Source: Symsagittifera roscoffensis (taxonomy: Eukaryota; Xenacoelomorpha; Acoela; Convolutidae). From it: a DNA stretch of 64,000 nt. The notes under the pieces were generated by a model that was not told where the DNA came from, did no database searches, and saw only the letters and a list, made by a program, of their open reading frames with translations. Positions 20,201 through 28,985 of the stretch are shown here, piece by piece; position 1 is the stretch's first letter; every line of letters starts with the position of its first letter. The stretch covers positions 15,813,872 through 15,877,871 of the forward strand of contig NC_087068.1 of NCBI RefSeq assembly GCF_963678635.1, read 5' to 3'. The position numbers and the translations under genes were made by a program.

Positions 20201-22433
20201 TTAATTTGTTTGGAAATAATTATTTATCAATCCTACAGTTACATTTCGTCAAAACTAGTACAGTACCCGATCAAACTGGAGTCATTTAGTGAAAAAATAT
20301 GTACAGTACAGGCTGTTCTACGATTTTTTGAGGAACTAATTATACAGAAAAATCAAATTATTTGTGAGCTAGACAAACAAAAAGGTGATTTCCCACTGAA
20401 CAGCAAGTAAGCGGTTGTCTAGCAAGCGCTCCTTCTCAAAATTAGTGTTCAATAGCAGTAAAGATGTCCTTAAAAACTTCTATGGTATCTTAGCTGAGCA
20501 CGACTATAATAAAAATTTTGCAAATGTAAAACTTGGAGTTTTGCGATGTCAATGGATTTTGAAAAGTTAACCAAAATCTTTGGCTGTTTAGGGTAAATAG
20601 AATAGATTTTTCGAGCCCAAATGAAACTTTGAAGAGACATTTATTAATTTTGTTTGCCATTGCCCAGAATTTCTGTGAAGATTTCACGAGAATGTTTTAT
20701 ATTGCCCAGAAGCACTTTTCAAAATAATTCACCAAGGGTTGCTATTTGTCGACTCGTGGCCTTCTTAAAATTGCTGATTGAGCCGAACTAGCGTGTGCCA
20801 TTTTGCACGCAAGTTGAGACTATGTCAGTCCAATTTGGACAAAAAGAAGCAAATGAGCTGATAAAAGCTTCACAGAGAATATAAAAGACGAAAAAATTGA
20901 CGAAAACTCATTTCTCCACAGCGTTTTTGCTTACATTTCAAATACTGGAATATGTTTAAGCAAAATTTATGCCTCACAGCTAATAGTTTTTGTTTGGGCA
21001 AGAAGATTGATCAAGTTCAAAGAGCTCGAAAAAGCATCGGACAGACAAAACTAATTAAAACAGCAAACCAGTTTGACGGTATTTTGCATGCAACTTTGAT
21101 GTTCCAGACAACCTTGAGACACAAACTCGATCTGAAAAATTAATTTTTAAATGCCCAATTTTTCCAAAACAGGTCAATTGCTCTTTTTGATTAATTTTGT
21201 CTGTCCGAACTTTTTGTTACTAAATGCAGAGGTCAAAACCACTAACTATCAAAACCTAATCTCTGAATTAGACAGAATAATTTTCAAGGAATCTATCACA
21301 ATCTGAAATTCCGCCATAATATAGCCTTCTCCCTCCAGTAGCTCCTGTGAGCTTTTGAGAATGCTCTTCCTGTGAAACTCCAGACTTTGTTGACGATGGT
21401 GCTAATCAATGTTTTTTATTATCTTGTGGAAACATCATTCAACTTTTAAATCTCATGGTTTCTCTACGTGATAACTTTCCTTGCTCAAAATAGTTGGAAC
21501 CATTCGAGAAAAACGTAAGCGAATTCACGCTTCACGCAAATCGCAATTTCATGAAAAAGTTCTTTGTCAAAAATTTTTGAAGATTTTACATCAAATTTTG
21601 TGATATCCATTTTTTGCTGGCGGATCCTCAATTTTTTTAAAGGCGCCTTTGGCGCCAATATTTACTAATTTTGAGGGGAAAGCGCTGACAAAAAAAAACA
21701 CCATTTTTTGGTTCTAAATTTTCCAATAAGTGTCAAAAACGCCTTTTCTGCCCTGTTTTTTTTCAAAATTTTGTCTGCGGCGCAGAAATTTTGGCCACAA
21801 TAGGGTCTGTTCCGTGCTTTGGGAGAGCTTGGAAGTCAATTGTAGTCGACCTAAGTTTTTTGAGAATACGCCGACCAACCCCTAGATCCGCCCATGGTTT
21901 CAGCTGCCAGTTTTGTGAAAACTTTATTGTACAGTCTTATAACGGTTTGATTCAAAGTTAAATTTAGAACTTAAATCATTTGTAACAACAGATTCATTGA
22001 TTGATCTAAAGTAAAATCAACTTCAAAACTACTCCATTATTTTATCCGAATTTAAAATAAGTTTACCTTTCATACATGCACCCAGGAAACGCTTCTGCAT
22101 ATCCCGAGCAATGTCTCTGATTTCCGAGAAGAAGCGAGGTCGGTTCGGAAACCGAGTGGCACGCGCGGCAATAACCGACGGCGTCGATTCTGTTGCAGAC
22201 TCCGTTGTCAACTTCCGAGAGCGGAACGACTGCGAAGCGTCGCTCGCTTTCTTGGAACCATTTTCAACGATTTCAATTTGTTGGAGATTTGTGAAAATTC
22301 CATCTTCTTCGTCTATTTTTTCGCTCGATTCGCTCTGATCGTTTAACCAAATTTCCGGTTTTGATAGTTGTTCAACAACTTTTGACGGGTTCTGGTAACT
22401 TCCTCTGTTCAAATTTAAATTTTGGTCCGACAT
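5120..22433 (-). CDS. TRPC: TRPC-family cation channel, N-terminal half (gene continues left of window)
   Basis: This is the 5' part of a canonical transient receptor potential channel gene. Ten exons keep phase: 22433-22067, 17509-17246, 17105-16973, 16763-16662, 16318-16124, 15500-15256, 14779-14582, 12852-12734, 12455-12314 and 5245-5120. The encoded order is a unique polar N-terminus of about 120 residues, about three ankyrin repeats (GFTPLHHAIKNGH; CPLQIACLRD), the TRP_2 domain (RIQLLRALSSASYISL; FIAHAHCQ), the pre-S1 elbow, S1, S2 (WSEMVVFVWVVG) and S3 (MWNVWDLTIASIFF). Family members are plasma-membrane Ca2+-permeable channels downstream of phospholipase C. S4-S6, the pore and the TRP box are not in the window. 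The start is the ATG at 22433-22431. A Gypsy element lies between the last two exons. Confidence 0.85.
5274..5278. repeat. Target-site duplication, left (TGAAC)
   Basis: Five bases directly before the LTR terminal TG, identical to 12004-12008. The length fits Gypsy-type integration. Confidence 0.95.
5279..5536 (+). repeat. 5' long terminal repeat
   Basis: A 258-bp repeat beginning TGTGGTACCG and ending TTATCACA. It differs from the 3' copy at six single bases. The first 28 bases can fold as a 7-bp stem (TGTGGTA / TACCACA). No clear TATA box is seen. Confidence 0.97.
5537..5555 (+). promoter_or_regulatory. Primer-binding site
   Basis: The sequence TGGCGCAGCCAGCAG immediately follows the LTR; the leading TGG complements the universal CCA end of tRNAs. 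I did not identify the tRNA species. Confidence 0.75.
5581..7335 (+). pseudogene. gag-pro: Gypsy gag-protease ORF with an early in-frame stop
   Basis: The ATG at 5581 opens the frame, but TAG at 5641-5643 interrupts it after 20 codons; the frame then stays open to 7335. The capsid-like region is followed by two zinc knuckles: an atypical one (CTRCGRIF...HLKKC) and a canonical CX2CX4HX4C (CKNCSKPNHFAKMC), at about 6480-6590. An aspartic protease active site (IDTGSP) lies near 6889-6906. Gag packages the RNA and protease matures the polyprotein. Downstream the reverse-transcriptase frame is -1 relative to this one, with a shared open overlap of 7146-7335. Confidence 0.9.
7146..8192 (+). pseudogene. 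pol: Gypsy reverse transcriptase ORF
   Basis: The frame opens after a stop at 7143-7145 and lies -1 to gag-protease; no ATG starts it, so it depends on frameshifting or has been uncoupled by mutation. The palm motif FLDDILIVSKG (about 7770-7800) is the Ty3/Gypsy form of YxDD, preceded by the conserved YFSVLDLKYAYSQL and FRFLTGFYGLADMP-type blocks. The thumb follows (LGHKLS, LRSFLGSINHLAKFIP). The natural frame is lost at an A-run near 8141-8150, after which RNase H continues in another frame. Confidence 0.92.
8150..8458 (+). pseudogene. Truncated RNase H fragment
   Basis: This continues the pol domain order in the next frame. It carries the first catalytic Asp (KCDASQSGLGASL) and the Glu motif (ELELLAVVWSVDRF). 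Homology stops at about 8440, before the TDH motif that supplies the next catalytic Asp; a stop follows at 8456-8458. The missing part implies a deletion rather than only a point change. Confidence 0.85.
8632..10233 (+). pseudogene. int: Gypsy integrase ORF with a repetitive N-terminal linker
   Basis: The open frame (no ATG) starts with a polar linker containing three 45-bp direct repeats (8800-8934), then about 110 acidic and polar residues. The integrase follows: an HHCC zinc site (LHQGHPG...CRSC) and a DDE core with Asp at 9685, Asp at 9862 and Glu at 9970. The second Asp and the Glu are separated by 35 residues, the usual DX35E. The core itself looks intact. The C-terminal part continues in another frame from 10200. 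Confidence 0.92.
8800..8934 (+). repeat. 45-bp tandem repeat, three copies, in the pol linker
   Basis: Units start at 8800, 8845 and 8890 and differ by a few bases. Each encodes a 15-residue unit of the form SP-K-RGQSTST-ST in the integrase frame. The period is a multiple of three, so copy-number change keeps the frame. Confidence 0.9.
10200..11051 (+). pseudogene. Retroelement C-terminal ORF, highly charged
   Basis: The frame lies -1 to integrase and overlaps it by 34 nt. The product is rich in K, R, E and S with no recognised domain. It is either the broken C-terminal extension of the polyprotein or a separate accessory ORF. The next frame (10975-11649) overlaps its end by 77 nt. Confidence 0.6.
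10975..11649 (+). pseudogene. Retroelement 3'-terminal ORF
   Basis: This last open frame is charged throughout. A RRSSRQTKNQGPKRYG stretch resembles the R-rich, PxRYG-like tail seen after many Ty3/Gypsy integrases. That argues for the end of pol in a broken frame, rather than an envelope. No signal peptide or membrane segment is visible. Confidence 0.6.
11739..11745 (+). promoter_or_regulatory. Polypurine tract
   Basis: AGGGGAA abuts the 3' LTR, the position and composition expected for the plus-strand primer of reverse transcription. It is short. Confidence 0.75.
11746..12003 (+). repeat. 3' long terminal repeat
   Basis: A 258-bp copy of 5279-5536 with six substitutions (about 97.7% identity), ending TTATCACA. 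It is followed directly by the right target duplication TGAAC at 12004-12008. Confidence 0.97.
12004..12008. repeat. Target-site duplication, right (TGAAC)
   Basis: Identical to 5274-5278, confirming a single insertion event with both ends preserved. Confidence 0.95.
12314..12455 (-). CDS. TRPC: TRPC exon 9 (S2 helix)
   Basis: The acceptor is CACTCTCTAG|GTCCGT and the donor AACAAAG|GTGAGG, phase 1. SWSEMVVFVWVVGTVWREIQ matches the VEWMILPWVLGFIWGEIKE segment of S2. The 3' LTR of the Gypsy element lies 310 bp downstream in the next intron. Confidence 0.87.
12734..12852 (-). CDS. TRPC: TRPC exon 8 (S1 helix)
   Basis: The acceptor is TTGCTCTCAG|GTTTGT and the donor CTCCCAG|GTGGGC, phase 0. PLMKFVANITCHVTFICAMS aligns with the S1 region PFIKFICHTASYLTF of TRPC channels. 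Confidence 0.85.
13158..13495 (+). repeat. tRNA-derived SINE-like element
   Basis: The head (13158-13220) has an A-box-like TGGCATAAGGG and a B-box-like TATTCGATCCC, and its ends can pair (TGGCA / TGCCA). A body of about 260 bp ends in a TTATTATTATTA tail, as in SINEs mobilised by LINEs with simple 3' repeats. The anticodon arm does not pair well, so this is not a functional tRNA gene. It lies in the TRPC intron between exons 7 and 8. Confidence 0.55.
14582..14779 (-). CDS. TRPC: TRPC exon 7 (end of TRP_2, Gly-rich loop, pre-S1)
   Basis: The acceptor is CTTTTCTAG|GAGGCC and the donor ACTTG|GTCTGT. KLFIAHAHCQLAL matches the family motif FVAHPNCQQLL. A Gly-rich loop replaces the usual FPGW turn, and the pre-S1 hydrophobic segment LKTTMLMLLATPLWILGL follows. 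Confidence 0.85.
15256..15500 (-). CDS. TRPC: TRPC exon 6 (lineage-specific insert in TRP_2)
   Basis: The acceptor is GACTTTAG|GTCCAC and the donor GAGAG|GTACTG, phase 1. Most of its 81 residues are polar and have no counterpart in the TRPC proteins I know. The last residues (RLCRLQQALRG) resume the conserved helix before the FIAHAHCQ motif of exon 7. Confidence 0.75.
16124..16318 (-). CDS. TRPC: TRPC exon 5 (TRP_2 domain)
   Basis: The acceptor is GGTTTCAG|GTGGCT and the donor CAGAA|GTATCC, which is weak, phase 2. It encodes the WL..CENELSDHYLSIEMDLERLA segment, equivalent to the conserved ENEF..DY..L helix of the domain. Confidence 0.8.
16662..16763 (-). CDS. TRPC: TRPC exon 4 (start of TRP_2 domain)
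   Basis: The acceptor is GTTTCAG|AGCGAG and the donor CTGCAG|GTACTT, phase 2. The peptide RIQLLRALSSASYISL followed by DPIARCFELS matches the conserved opening of the TRP_2 domain that follows the ankyrins in TRPC channels; this exon fixed the family. Confidence 0.9.
16973..17105 (-). CDS. TRPC: TRPC exon 3 (ankyrin repeat)
   Basis: The acceptor is TTTTTTGTAG|GATATT and the donor CTGCAG|GTGAAG, leaving phase 2. The motif CPLQIACLRDSTSMIQLLVS is a further ankyrin repeat. Confidence 0.85.
17246..17509 (-). CDS. TRPC: TRPC exon 2 (ankyrin repeats)
   Basis: The acceptor is TTCTAAG|GTGATT and the donor AAAG|GTATTT, phase 1 on both sides. It contains an ankyrin signature (GFTPLHHAIKNGHEMLCNLL) followed by a second helix pair (VLHAAVEYSRQEIARMLI). 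Confidence 0.88.
18555..18817 (+). repeat. 140-bp tandem duplication
   Basis: A block of about 124 bp (TTTGAAGTTTTTCAGAGTTT...) starting near 18555 recurs near 18695 almost unchanged, a period of 140. It sits inside a longer field of degenerate units that share CTATGAAATAAC and TTTCATTGCTT words from 18.37 to 19.26 kb. Confidence 0.85.
19058..19227 (+). repeat. 85-bp tandem duplication
   Basis: Two units, at 19058 and 19143, share AAAGTTTCATAGTTTAATAG and a TTTTTCCGCG(G/T)ATTG core. Same repeat field as the 140-bp duplication. Confidence 0.8.
21605..21897. mobile_element. hAT-like MITE
   Basis: The right end CCCCTAGATCCGCCC is the complement of a GGGCGGATCTAGG-type end common in hAT elements. 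The interior carries an AAAGGCGCCTTTGGCGCC block and a TTTGAGGGG block shared with 24.0-24.2 kb, and further text shared with about 14.1-14.2 kb. No transposase frame is present. The superfamily call rests on end motifs only. Confidence 0.45.
22067..22433 (-). CDS. TRPC: TRPC exon 1 (start codon, polar N-terminus)
   Basis: The ATG is at 22433-22431 and the donor is AAAG|GTAAAC, leaving phase 1. It encodes 122 residues without a known domain. The last residues (RFLGACMKG) lead directly into the first ankyrin helix of exon 2, which is what joins the two exons across a 4.6-kb intron. Confidence 0.8.
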
Positions 22434-22536
22434 TGCTGTAGATTTCGAACTCAAAAAAAGTTTTTTGATTGTTTGGCGACTTCAAATTCACTATAAAAAG
22501 TCGATGAAAGGTTTTAATAAAATTTTACGGTGGTAC

Positions 22537-22634
22537 ATAAACCAGCCGAAATGTAAACCAGCCGAAAATACGTAATTGTTAGCCAAATAATAGTTACGTA
22601 CAGTTACGAAAGTCTTTTTATTCGGCTGGTTTAT
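22537..22634. repeat. Short palindromic MITE-like element upstream of TRPC start
   Basis: ATAAACCAGCCGAA (22537-22550) is a perfect 14-bp inverted match to 22621-22634, with a further AAACCAGCCGAA copy at about 22555-22566. The whole could fold into a hairpin of about 100 nt. It lies 104 bp upstream of the TRPC ATG, within the likely 5' UTR or promoter. Confidence 0.75.
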
Positions 22635-23414
22635 TCACACTCTATTTTACGATCTCGTCAGTTTGAGGAATTAGGTGTGGCTTAGCAAAGAAAAAAATGA
22701 CTTAACGGTAAATCAATTGCTACCGAATCGGATTAACGGAACATTTACTATTCTAAATTTCCGAAGGGCAAGTTTCCTAATCGGAATGTAAAGCAATGCC
22801 TTCGAGACGAGAGATTATCGTTCATTTAAATCCAAATACATCACTGGCGCTCATAAAATTTGAAAGCTTTGAGAAACCAAATCGATTTTATCTATAGGAT
22901 TCCGACATTACATCGGCGCAGATCCTTTTTTAGCCAGGAAGCCGAACGGGTTCGAACTATGAAACCGGTTTCGAACCTTTCATTGATTAACTGTATGTAG
23001 TTCAGGGAAATTGGAAATAAAGATGCAGTAGTGTACGGCAAACGGTTCGCTTTGAGCGTCGACAGGGCGAAGGAAAAAGGGATCAACCGTTCAATCTCCC
23101 CCCCCCCCCCTCTAAGTGACCTACCGTAGAATGCCCTCCCCAAGCATCTATTCATTCTCAAAAAAATTCTGGATAAAATTTGCATTTCTTATAAACACGC
23201 AAATAAAATTGGTTTTTACAGTTTTTATGATGTATTGCCTTTGTATACTATTAATAACACAAAATTACGTTTTAATTCAATGTTCTTTAGCGATATGATT
23301 ATTTTGAACGAATCTAGGTTATACTTGAAGTTAGCTTGTACAAAACCCATATTTCTCCCCCCTAAATCGAATTGTATAGTTAGTCCGGAAAAAGTTTGAA
23401 AAGGAAATACTGAA

Positions 23415-23482
23415 TTTCGAAGCACCCTTAGTATGGTCGAGAGGCTTTGAAGTTTTCCGCGCACGGTTTAAAGTTCGATTCC
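23415..23482 (+). repeat. tRNA-like remnant
   Basis: An A-box-like TGGTCGAGAGG and a B-box-like AGTTCGATTCCCC are spaced as in a tRNA, but the acceptor ends do not pair. Probably the head of a decayed SINE. Confidence 0.4.
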
Positions 23483-24002
23483 CCACCGACTCCTGCCTTT
23501 TTCGATATTATAATTACTTTTTAACCATATTTTTTTTGTTTAATATTTTTTTCAGTTGGGTTTGTATCAAATCAACTTTTTTGCTCAGCTAAACAGAGCA
23601 ACGCCATGTTAGTCAATGACTTCAGCTCCTGTCGCATCCGAGTTTTCTACATCGATATTTTCAGTTTAAATTATTCATCAAAAATTACTTTAACACCTTT
23701 TGAATTTTGTTGAACTTGCATCATTGACAATTATCCATAAAACTAACCAAAACAGAAAAAACTGAATTATTAAGTTATTTTTGTTCGGCGAGTTCTATCA
23801 ATTAAGTCCATTATTAAAATTGAATTTTAATCACGTTATTTCACACTATTTGTTGTTTTTTGAGAGCGTAGTATTCCTTCCAATAATTAACAGAATTGGA
23901 AATTAAAAGTAGAAAAATCAAACGTCAAATCGCAATAAACCAAAAAAAACGTGAACTAAATTCGACATGTTTCCAAAAAGGAAAACAATAATTACTACTA
24001 AT

Positions 24003-24195
24003 CAGGGGCGGATTTAGGGGGGGGGGGGGCGGACGCCTCCCCCCCTTAGGGATTCGACCCCCTGCCGACCCAAAGAGTCCCCCCTTTGATACTTTTTCAG
24101 AAATCCATTTTTGGCCGACCGACCCTTAAATTTTTTTAAAGGCGCCTTTGGCGCCAATATATACTAACTTTGAGGGGAGCGCGCGCCAAAAAAAA
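24003..24195. mobile_element. hAT-like MITE fragment
   Basis: It begins CAGGGGCGGATTTAGGGG, a typical hAT-type terminal motif, followed by G and C homopolymer runs. It shares the GGCGCCTTTGGCGCC block and TTTGAGGGG with 21.6 kb. The other end is not clear, so it is probably truncated. Confidence 0.45.
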
Positions 24196-25283
24196 GCTAA
24201 TTATTAAAAGATTGTTACAAAGATTAAAAACTTAGTTACAAACTTCATTCATTCTTTATTCTTCCTTTTATCTTTTTTTTCTGTCCTGTTTTCTTTCGTC
24301 TTTTCTTTCGTTTTTGCTTTCGGTCTTTCTGGCTTTCTTTCTTTTTTCTCTGGAAGCAAAATAAACTTAGACAACTTGTAGCTGTTTCAAAACGTTCAAA
24401 AAAACTGAACCTAAGGAATTCAAGCAAGGTTGATCTACTTCTCTGCTAATTGCCCGGCACCAAATTTCTCTTGTATTACAAAATAATAATTAGAAATAAT
24501 CTTGAACACAGGCGCGCGAAGCCGAGCTTCGCACCACTTGCGATGCAACACAAAATTTTAAGACGTTGAAAAAAACTACATGCACCAAACTTTCTTTTCT
24601 TGATAAAAAACAACTAGGGGCACTGTTAAAGCTGGGGGTTTATGTTTGATACTGAATGAATTAGCTATACTGATGAGGCACGAAGTATGTGAATTCAAAA
24701 ATTGGACTGCCTGAAAACTTTAATTGTTTCTCTACTTAAATAAGTGAGAAGAGTAAGAATTTTTGAAAGAATCAACTTTCCAAATAGATAAAATTTCTCG
24801 TACAAAAAACAAAGGATTCGCCGCTTCTGTCTGAAAAGTTATTGCAAACCAGTTCTTTCAATGGACAGATTTGATTATGAATTTTAAGAAGTTTCAAATA
24901 AGTTCTGAAAAACGGTCAAAAATTCTAAAAAACGGTCAAACGACTATCTAAAGTCCAAAAAAATTTTCTGCAAAAATCAGGTTATGGCCGTTTAAGCACA
25001 GACTATTCCCAAAGCTCAGTTTCCCGAGTGAACACAACCTGAGAATTGGCCCGGTAGCTTTCGCGTTAAGTCAATAAGTCTCCAAAAAGCTTTGACTTGT
25101 TTGAAAGCCACAAAATTTTATCTTAAGCAAACTGGGCATAGCCAATTAAAAAGGTACACTTTCAACAACCTGTTCATTCAATTGAACCTATACAATCAGA
25201 TTTGGCAGAATAGTTAGCGAGAACAATCCAAAAAACGGTCAGCAAATCAAAAATTTGACAAGTCTGAGAATCATAGCTTTTTG

Positions 25284-28200
25284 CGTGAAAAAAAAAATTG
25301 TGCAAAAAAATTATGCAGAAGGTAGTCACGCAACCTATTATTTCGATTGAATACAAATCTCAGATTTGGAAAGGTAGTTTTCGAGAGAGTCAAAAACTCT
25401 CCAAAAAAACGGTCACAAAATCAAAAATTTTATTTTTTCGAGCGCCAAAACTTTTAGAGTAAGACAAAATTGGGCGTAGTCGCATAAGCAAATGAGCTTC
25501 CTGAAACTGGTGCTGAGAATTGAACCTTAAATTTTAGGTATGGCAGGTTAGTTAACGAGAATATTCAAAAAATTCAAAAAATTTGACTATTTTGCAAAAC
25601 AGTTCATGTCATTGAAACCAAAAACTTATATGTTTGAGAGAGATAGTTTTGGGTCAAGTTAAAAGGACTCTAGGGCAGTATGCAGGCACACAGGAGAGTA
25701 AGCCGTTTTTCAATTGATACCACTTTTTTGAAAATCAGGAGAAGTTTCTGAGCAAAAAAATTTTTTACAAAAAATGAAAAAATTTCCAAAACAAAAAAAA
25801 AGAAAATTCAACAAACGAATAGGTATACATACAACCAAGCTGAAAAATGGGGAGGGGAGTCTTAAAATGCTGTTTATCGTGAAACGACCCACATTTAGTT
25901 CATTACGCCAATGAAAATCAGCCAAAATAATTTGGGCTGAGGAATTTTTTTAAACGAAACAAAAAAAAGAATATACGAAGTCAAGGAATGTAAAATTACA
26001 AACTATAGGCATAAATCAAACATTGAAAACAGCATAAAAAATGCGCGCAGAAAAAAAATCAATTTCGAGATGTGACACCTAAGCCGACAACAGATAAGCA
26101 GACAAATAGTTGGCCGAAAATTTCACTTGAAACGGAATGTTTATTGTTTAAAAAAAGGTCCTGGTCAGACTCGATTTCGAATGCTAAGTTGGCCAAGAAC
26201 CTTAAAAAGATTGAATATATTATGAAACAAGGTAGAGATGAGTCCAAATGTCCAGATAAGTCCTGGACAAAATTATATATGGGAAAAAAGTCTAGTACCG
26301 GATTGGAACACCTTTGCTTATTGCAAGGGTAGTAAACAAATTGGTCAGAATTTAACGTACCGAAAGAAGCGAAGCCTAACTGTTTCAAAAACTATTTGCA
26401 GTTCGAAACACGAACAGTGAAAAAAAATTTCAAATGTAAGCATTCAAGCCAAACATCTGAAAATTACAGAAGCAAACAGAGCAGAATAAGCTCCCGATTG
26501 CCAGTATCATCGCACAACCATAAAAAAAAACATTTATTCTTTCAGTTTTTTGCGCAAAAAATTGTGCGTCCAATAAAAAAATGCGCGTCCAATAAAAAAA
26601 AAACATTTATTCTTTCACTTTTTTTGCGCACAAAATTGTGCGTCCAATAAAAAAAAATGCGCGTCCAATAAAAAAAAACATTTATTCTTTCACTTTTTTT
26701 GCGCAAAAAATTGTGCAAAAATTTATGCAGAAGGTAATCACGCAACCTGTTATTTCGATTGAATACAAATCTCAGATTTGGAAAGGTAGTTTTCGAGAGA
26801 GTCAAAAACTCTCCAAAAAAAACGGTCACAAAATCAAAAATTTTATTTTTTCGAGCGCCGAAACTTTTAGAGTAAGAAAAAATTGGGCGTAGTCGCATAA
26901 GCAAATGAGCTTTCTGAAACTGGTTCTGAGAATTGAACCTTGAATTTTAGGTATGGCAGGTTAGTTAACGAGAATATTCAAAAAATTCAAAAAACTTGAC
27001 TATTTTGCGAAACAGTTCATGTCATTGAAACCAAAAACTTATATTTGAGAGAGATAGTTTTGGGTCAAGTAAAAAGGACTCTGGCGCAGTATGCAGGCAC
27101 ACAGGGGAGTAAGCCGTTTTTCAATTGATACATCTTTTTTGAAAATCAGGAGAAATTTCTGAGCAAAACAAATTTTTTACAAAAAGTGAAAAAATTTCCA
27201 AAACAAAAAAAATGAAATTTCAACAAACGAATAGGTATACATACAACCAAGCTGAAAAGTGGGGAGGGGAGTCTTAAAATGCTGTTTATTTTGAAACGAC
27301 CCACATTTAGTTCATTAAGTCAATGAAAATCAGCCAAAATAATTTGGGCTGAGGAATTTTTTTAAGCGAAACAAAAAAAGGATATACAAAGTCAAGAAAT
27401 GTAAAATTACAAACTATAAGCATAAATCAAACATTAAAAACAGCATAAAAAATGCGCGCAGAACAAAGAACATTTTCGAGATGTGACATCTAAGCCGACA
27501 ACAGATAAGCAGACAAATAGTTAGCCGAAAATTTCATTTGAAACAGAATGTTTCTCGTTTAAAAAAAGGTCCTGGTCAGACTCGAATTCGAAAGCTAAGT
27601 TGGCCAAGAACCTTAAAAAGATTGAATACATTATGAAACAAGGTAGAGATGAGTCTAAACGTCCAGATAAGTCCTGAACAAAATTGTTTATGGGAAAAAA
27701 GTCTAGTACCCGATTGCAATACCCTTGCTTATTGCAAGGGTAATAAACAAATTGGTCAGAATTTAATGTATCGAAAGAAGCGAAGCCTAACTGTTTCAGA
27801 AACTATTTGCAGTTCGAAACACATACAGTGAGAAAAACTTTCAAATGTAAGCATTCAAGCCAATTAATTGAAATTTACAGAAGCAAACAGAGCAGAAGAA
27901 GCTCCCGATTGCCAGTATCATTGCACAACCACAAAAAAAAAAACATTTTTCTTTCACTTTTTTTGCGCAAAAAATTGTGCGTCCAATAAAAAAATGCGCG
28001 TCCAATAAAAAAAAACATTTATTCTTTCACTTTTTTTGCGCAAAAAATTGTGCAAAAATTTATGCAGAAGGTAATCACGCAACCTGTTATTTCGATTGAA
28101 TACAAATCTCAGATTTGGAAAGGTAGTTTTCGAGAGAGTCAAAAACTCTCCAAAAAAACGGTCACAAAATCAAAAATTTTATTTTTTCGAGCGCCAAAAC

Positions 28201-28985
28201 TTTTAGAGTAAGAAAAAATTGGGCGTAGTCGCATAAGCAAATGAGCTTTCTGAAACTGGTTCTGAGAATTGAACCTTGAATTTTAGGTATGGCAGGTTAG
28301 TTAACGAGAATATTCAAAAAATTCAAAAAACTTGACTATTTTGCGAAACAGTTCATGTCATTGAAACCAAAAACTTATATTTGAGAGAGATAGTTTTGGG
28401 TCAAGTAAAAAGGACTCTAGCGCAGTATGCAGGCACACAGGGGAGTAAGCCGTTTTTCAATTGATACCACTTTTTTGAAAATCAGGAGAAGTTTCTGAGC
28501 AAAAATTTTTTTTACAAAAAGTGAAAAAATTTCCTAAGCAAAAAAAATGAAACTTCACTAAACGAATAGGTATACATACAGCCAAGCTGAAAAGTGGGAA
28601 GGGGAGTCTTAAAATGCTGTTTATCTTGAAACGACCCACATTTAGGTCATTAGGCCAATGAAAATCAGCCAAAATAATTTGGGCTGAGGATTTTTATAAG
28701 CGAAACAAAAAAAAGGATATACGAAGTCAAGGAATGTAAAATTACAAACTATAGGCATAAATCAAACATTAAAAAACAGCATAAAAAACGCGCGCAGAAA
28801 AAAAAACAATTTTGAGATGTGACATCTAAGCCAACAACAGATAAGCAGACAAATAGTTGGCCGAAAATTTCATTTGAAACAGAATGTTTCTCGTTTAAAA
28901 AAAGGTCCTGGTCAGACTCGAATTCGAAACCAGTATCATCGCACAAACATAAAAAAAAAACATTTATTCTTTCACTTTTTTGCAG
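25284..28985 (+). repeat. Tandem repeat, about 1.35-kb unit, 2.7 copies
   Basis: Three head-to-tail copies run about 25284-26698, 26699-28035 and 28036-28985. The marker CAGATTTGGAAAGGTAG recurs at 25361, 26773 and 28110 (spacings 1412 and 1337). Copies 2 and 3 resemble each other more than copy 1. Copy 3 has lost about 320 bp after ACTCGAATTCGAAA. No frame is conserved across copies, so it is unlikely to be coding. Confidence 0.92.
26541..26720 (+). repeat. Nested minisatellite inside the tandem repeat
   Basis: Units of about 75-80 bp built from GCGTCCAATAAAAAA, CATTTATTCTTTCACTTTTTT and TTGCGCAAAAAATTGTG recur two to three times at the joint between large copies 1 and 2, and once to twice at 27945-28055. 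Different copy number accounts for part of the spacing difference between large units. Confidence 0.75.

Larger units (their letters stand above)
17510..22066. other. TRPC intron 1, duplicated and repetitive DNA
   Basis: I see no coding exon in this 4.6-kb intron. It contains degenerate tandem repeats (18.37-19.26 kb), a direct duplication of about 300 bp (19490-19790 and 21095-21412), a weaker one (18010-18140 and 20640-20760), and an hAT-like MITE (about 21605-21897). A homopolymer C run followed by A run lies near 17957-17992. Confidence 0.6.

Noticed and set aside
24664-24690. CTGATGAGGCACGAAG, resembling a hammerhead ribozyme core
   Set aside because: Stem II would have a single base pair and no flanking stems I or III could be drawn.
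26541-26720. CRISPR-like array
   Set aside because: The repeats are contiguous minisatellite units without unique spacers, in a eukaryotic genome.
25710-28672. A 71-codon minus-strand frame present in tandem copies 1 and 3
   Set aside because: It is broken in copy 2 and follows the DNA repeat rather than showing coding-type change; no splice context or known domain.
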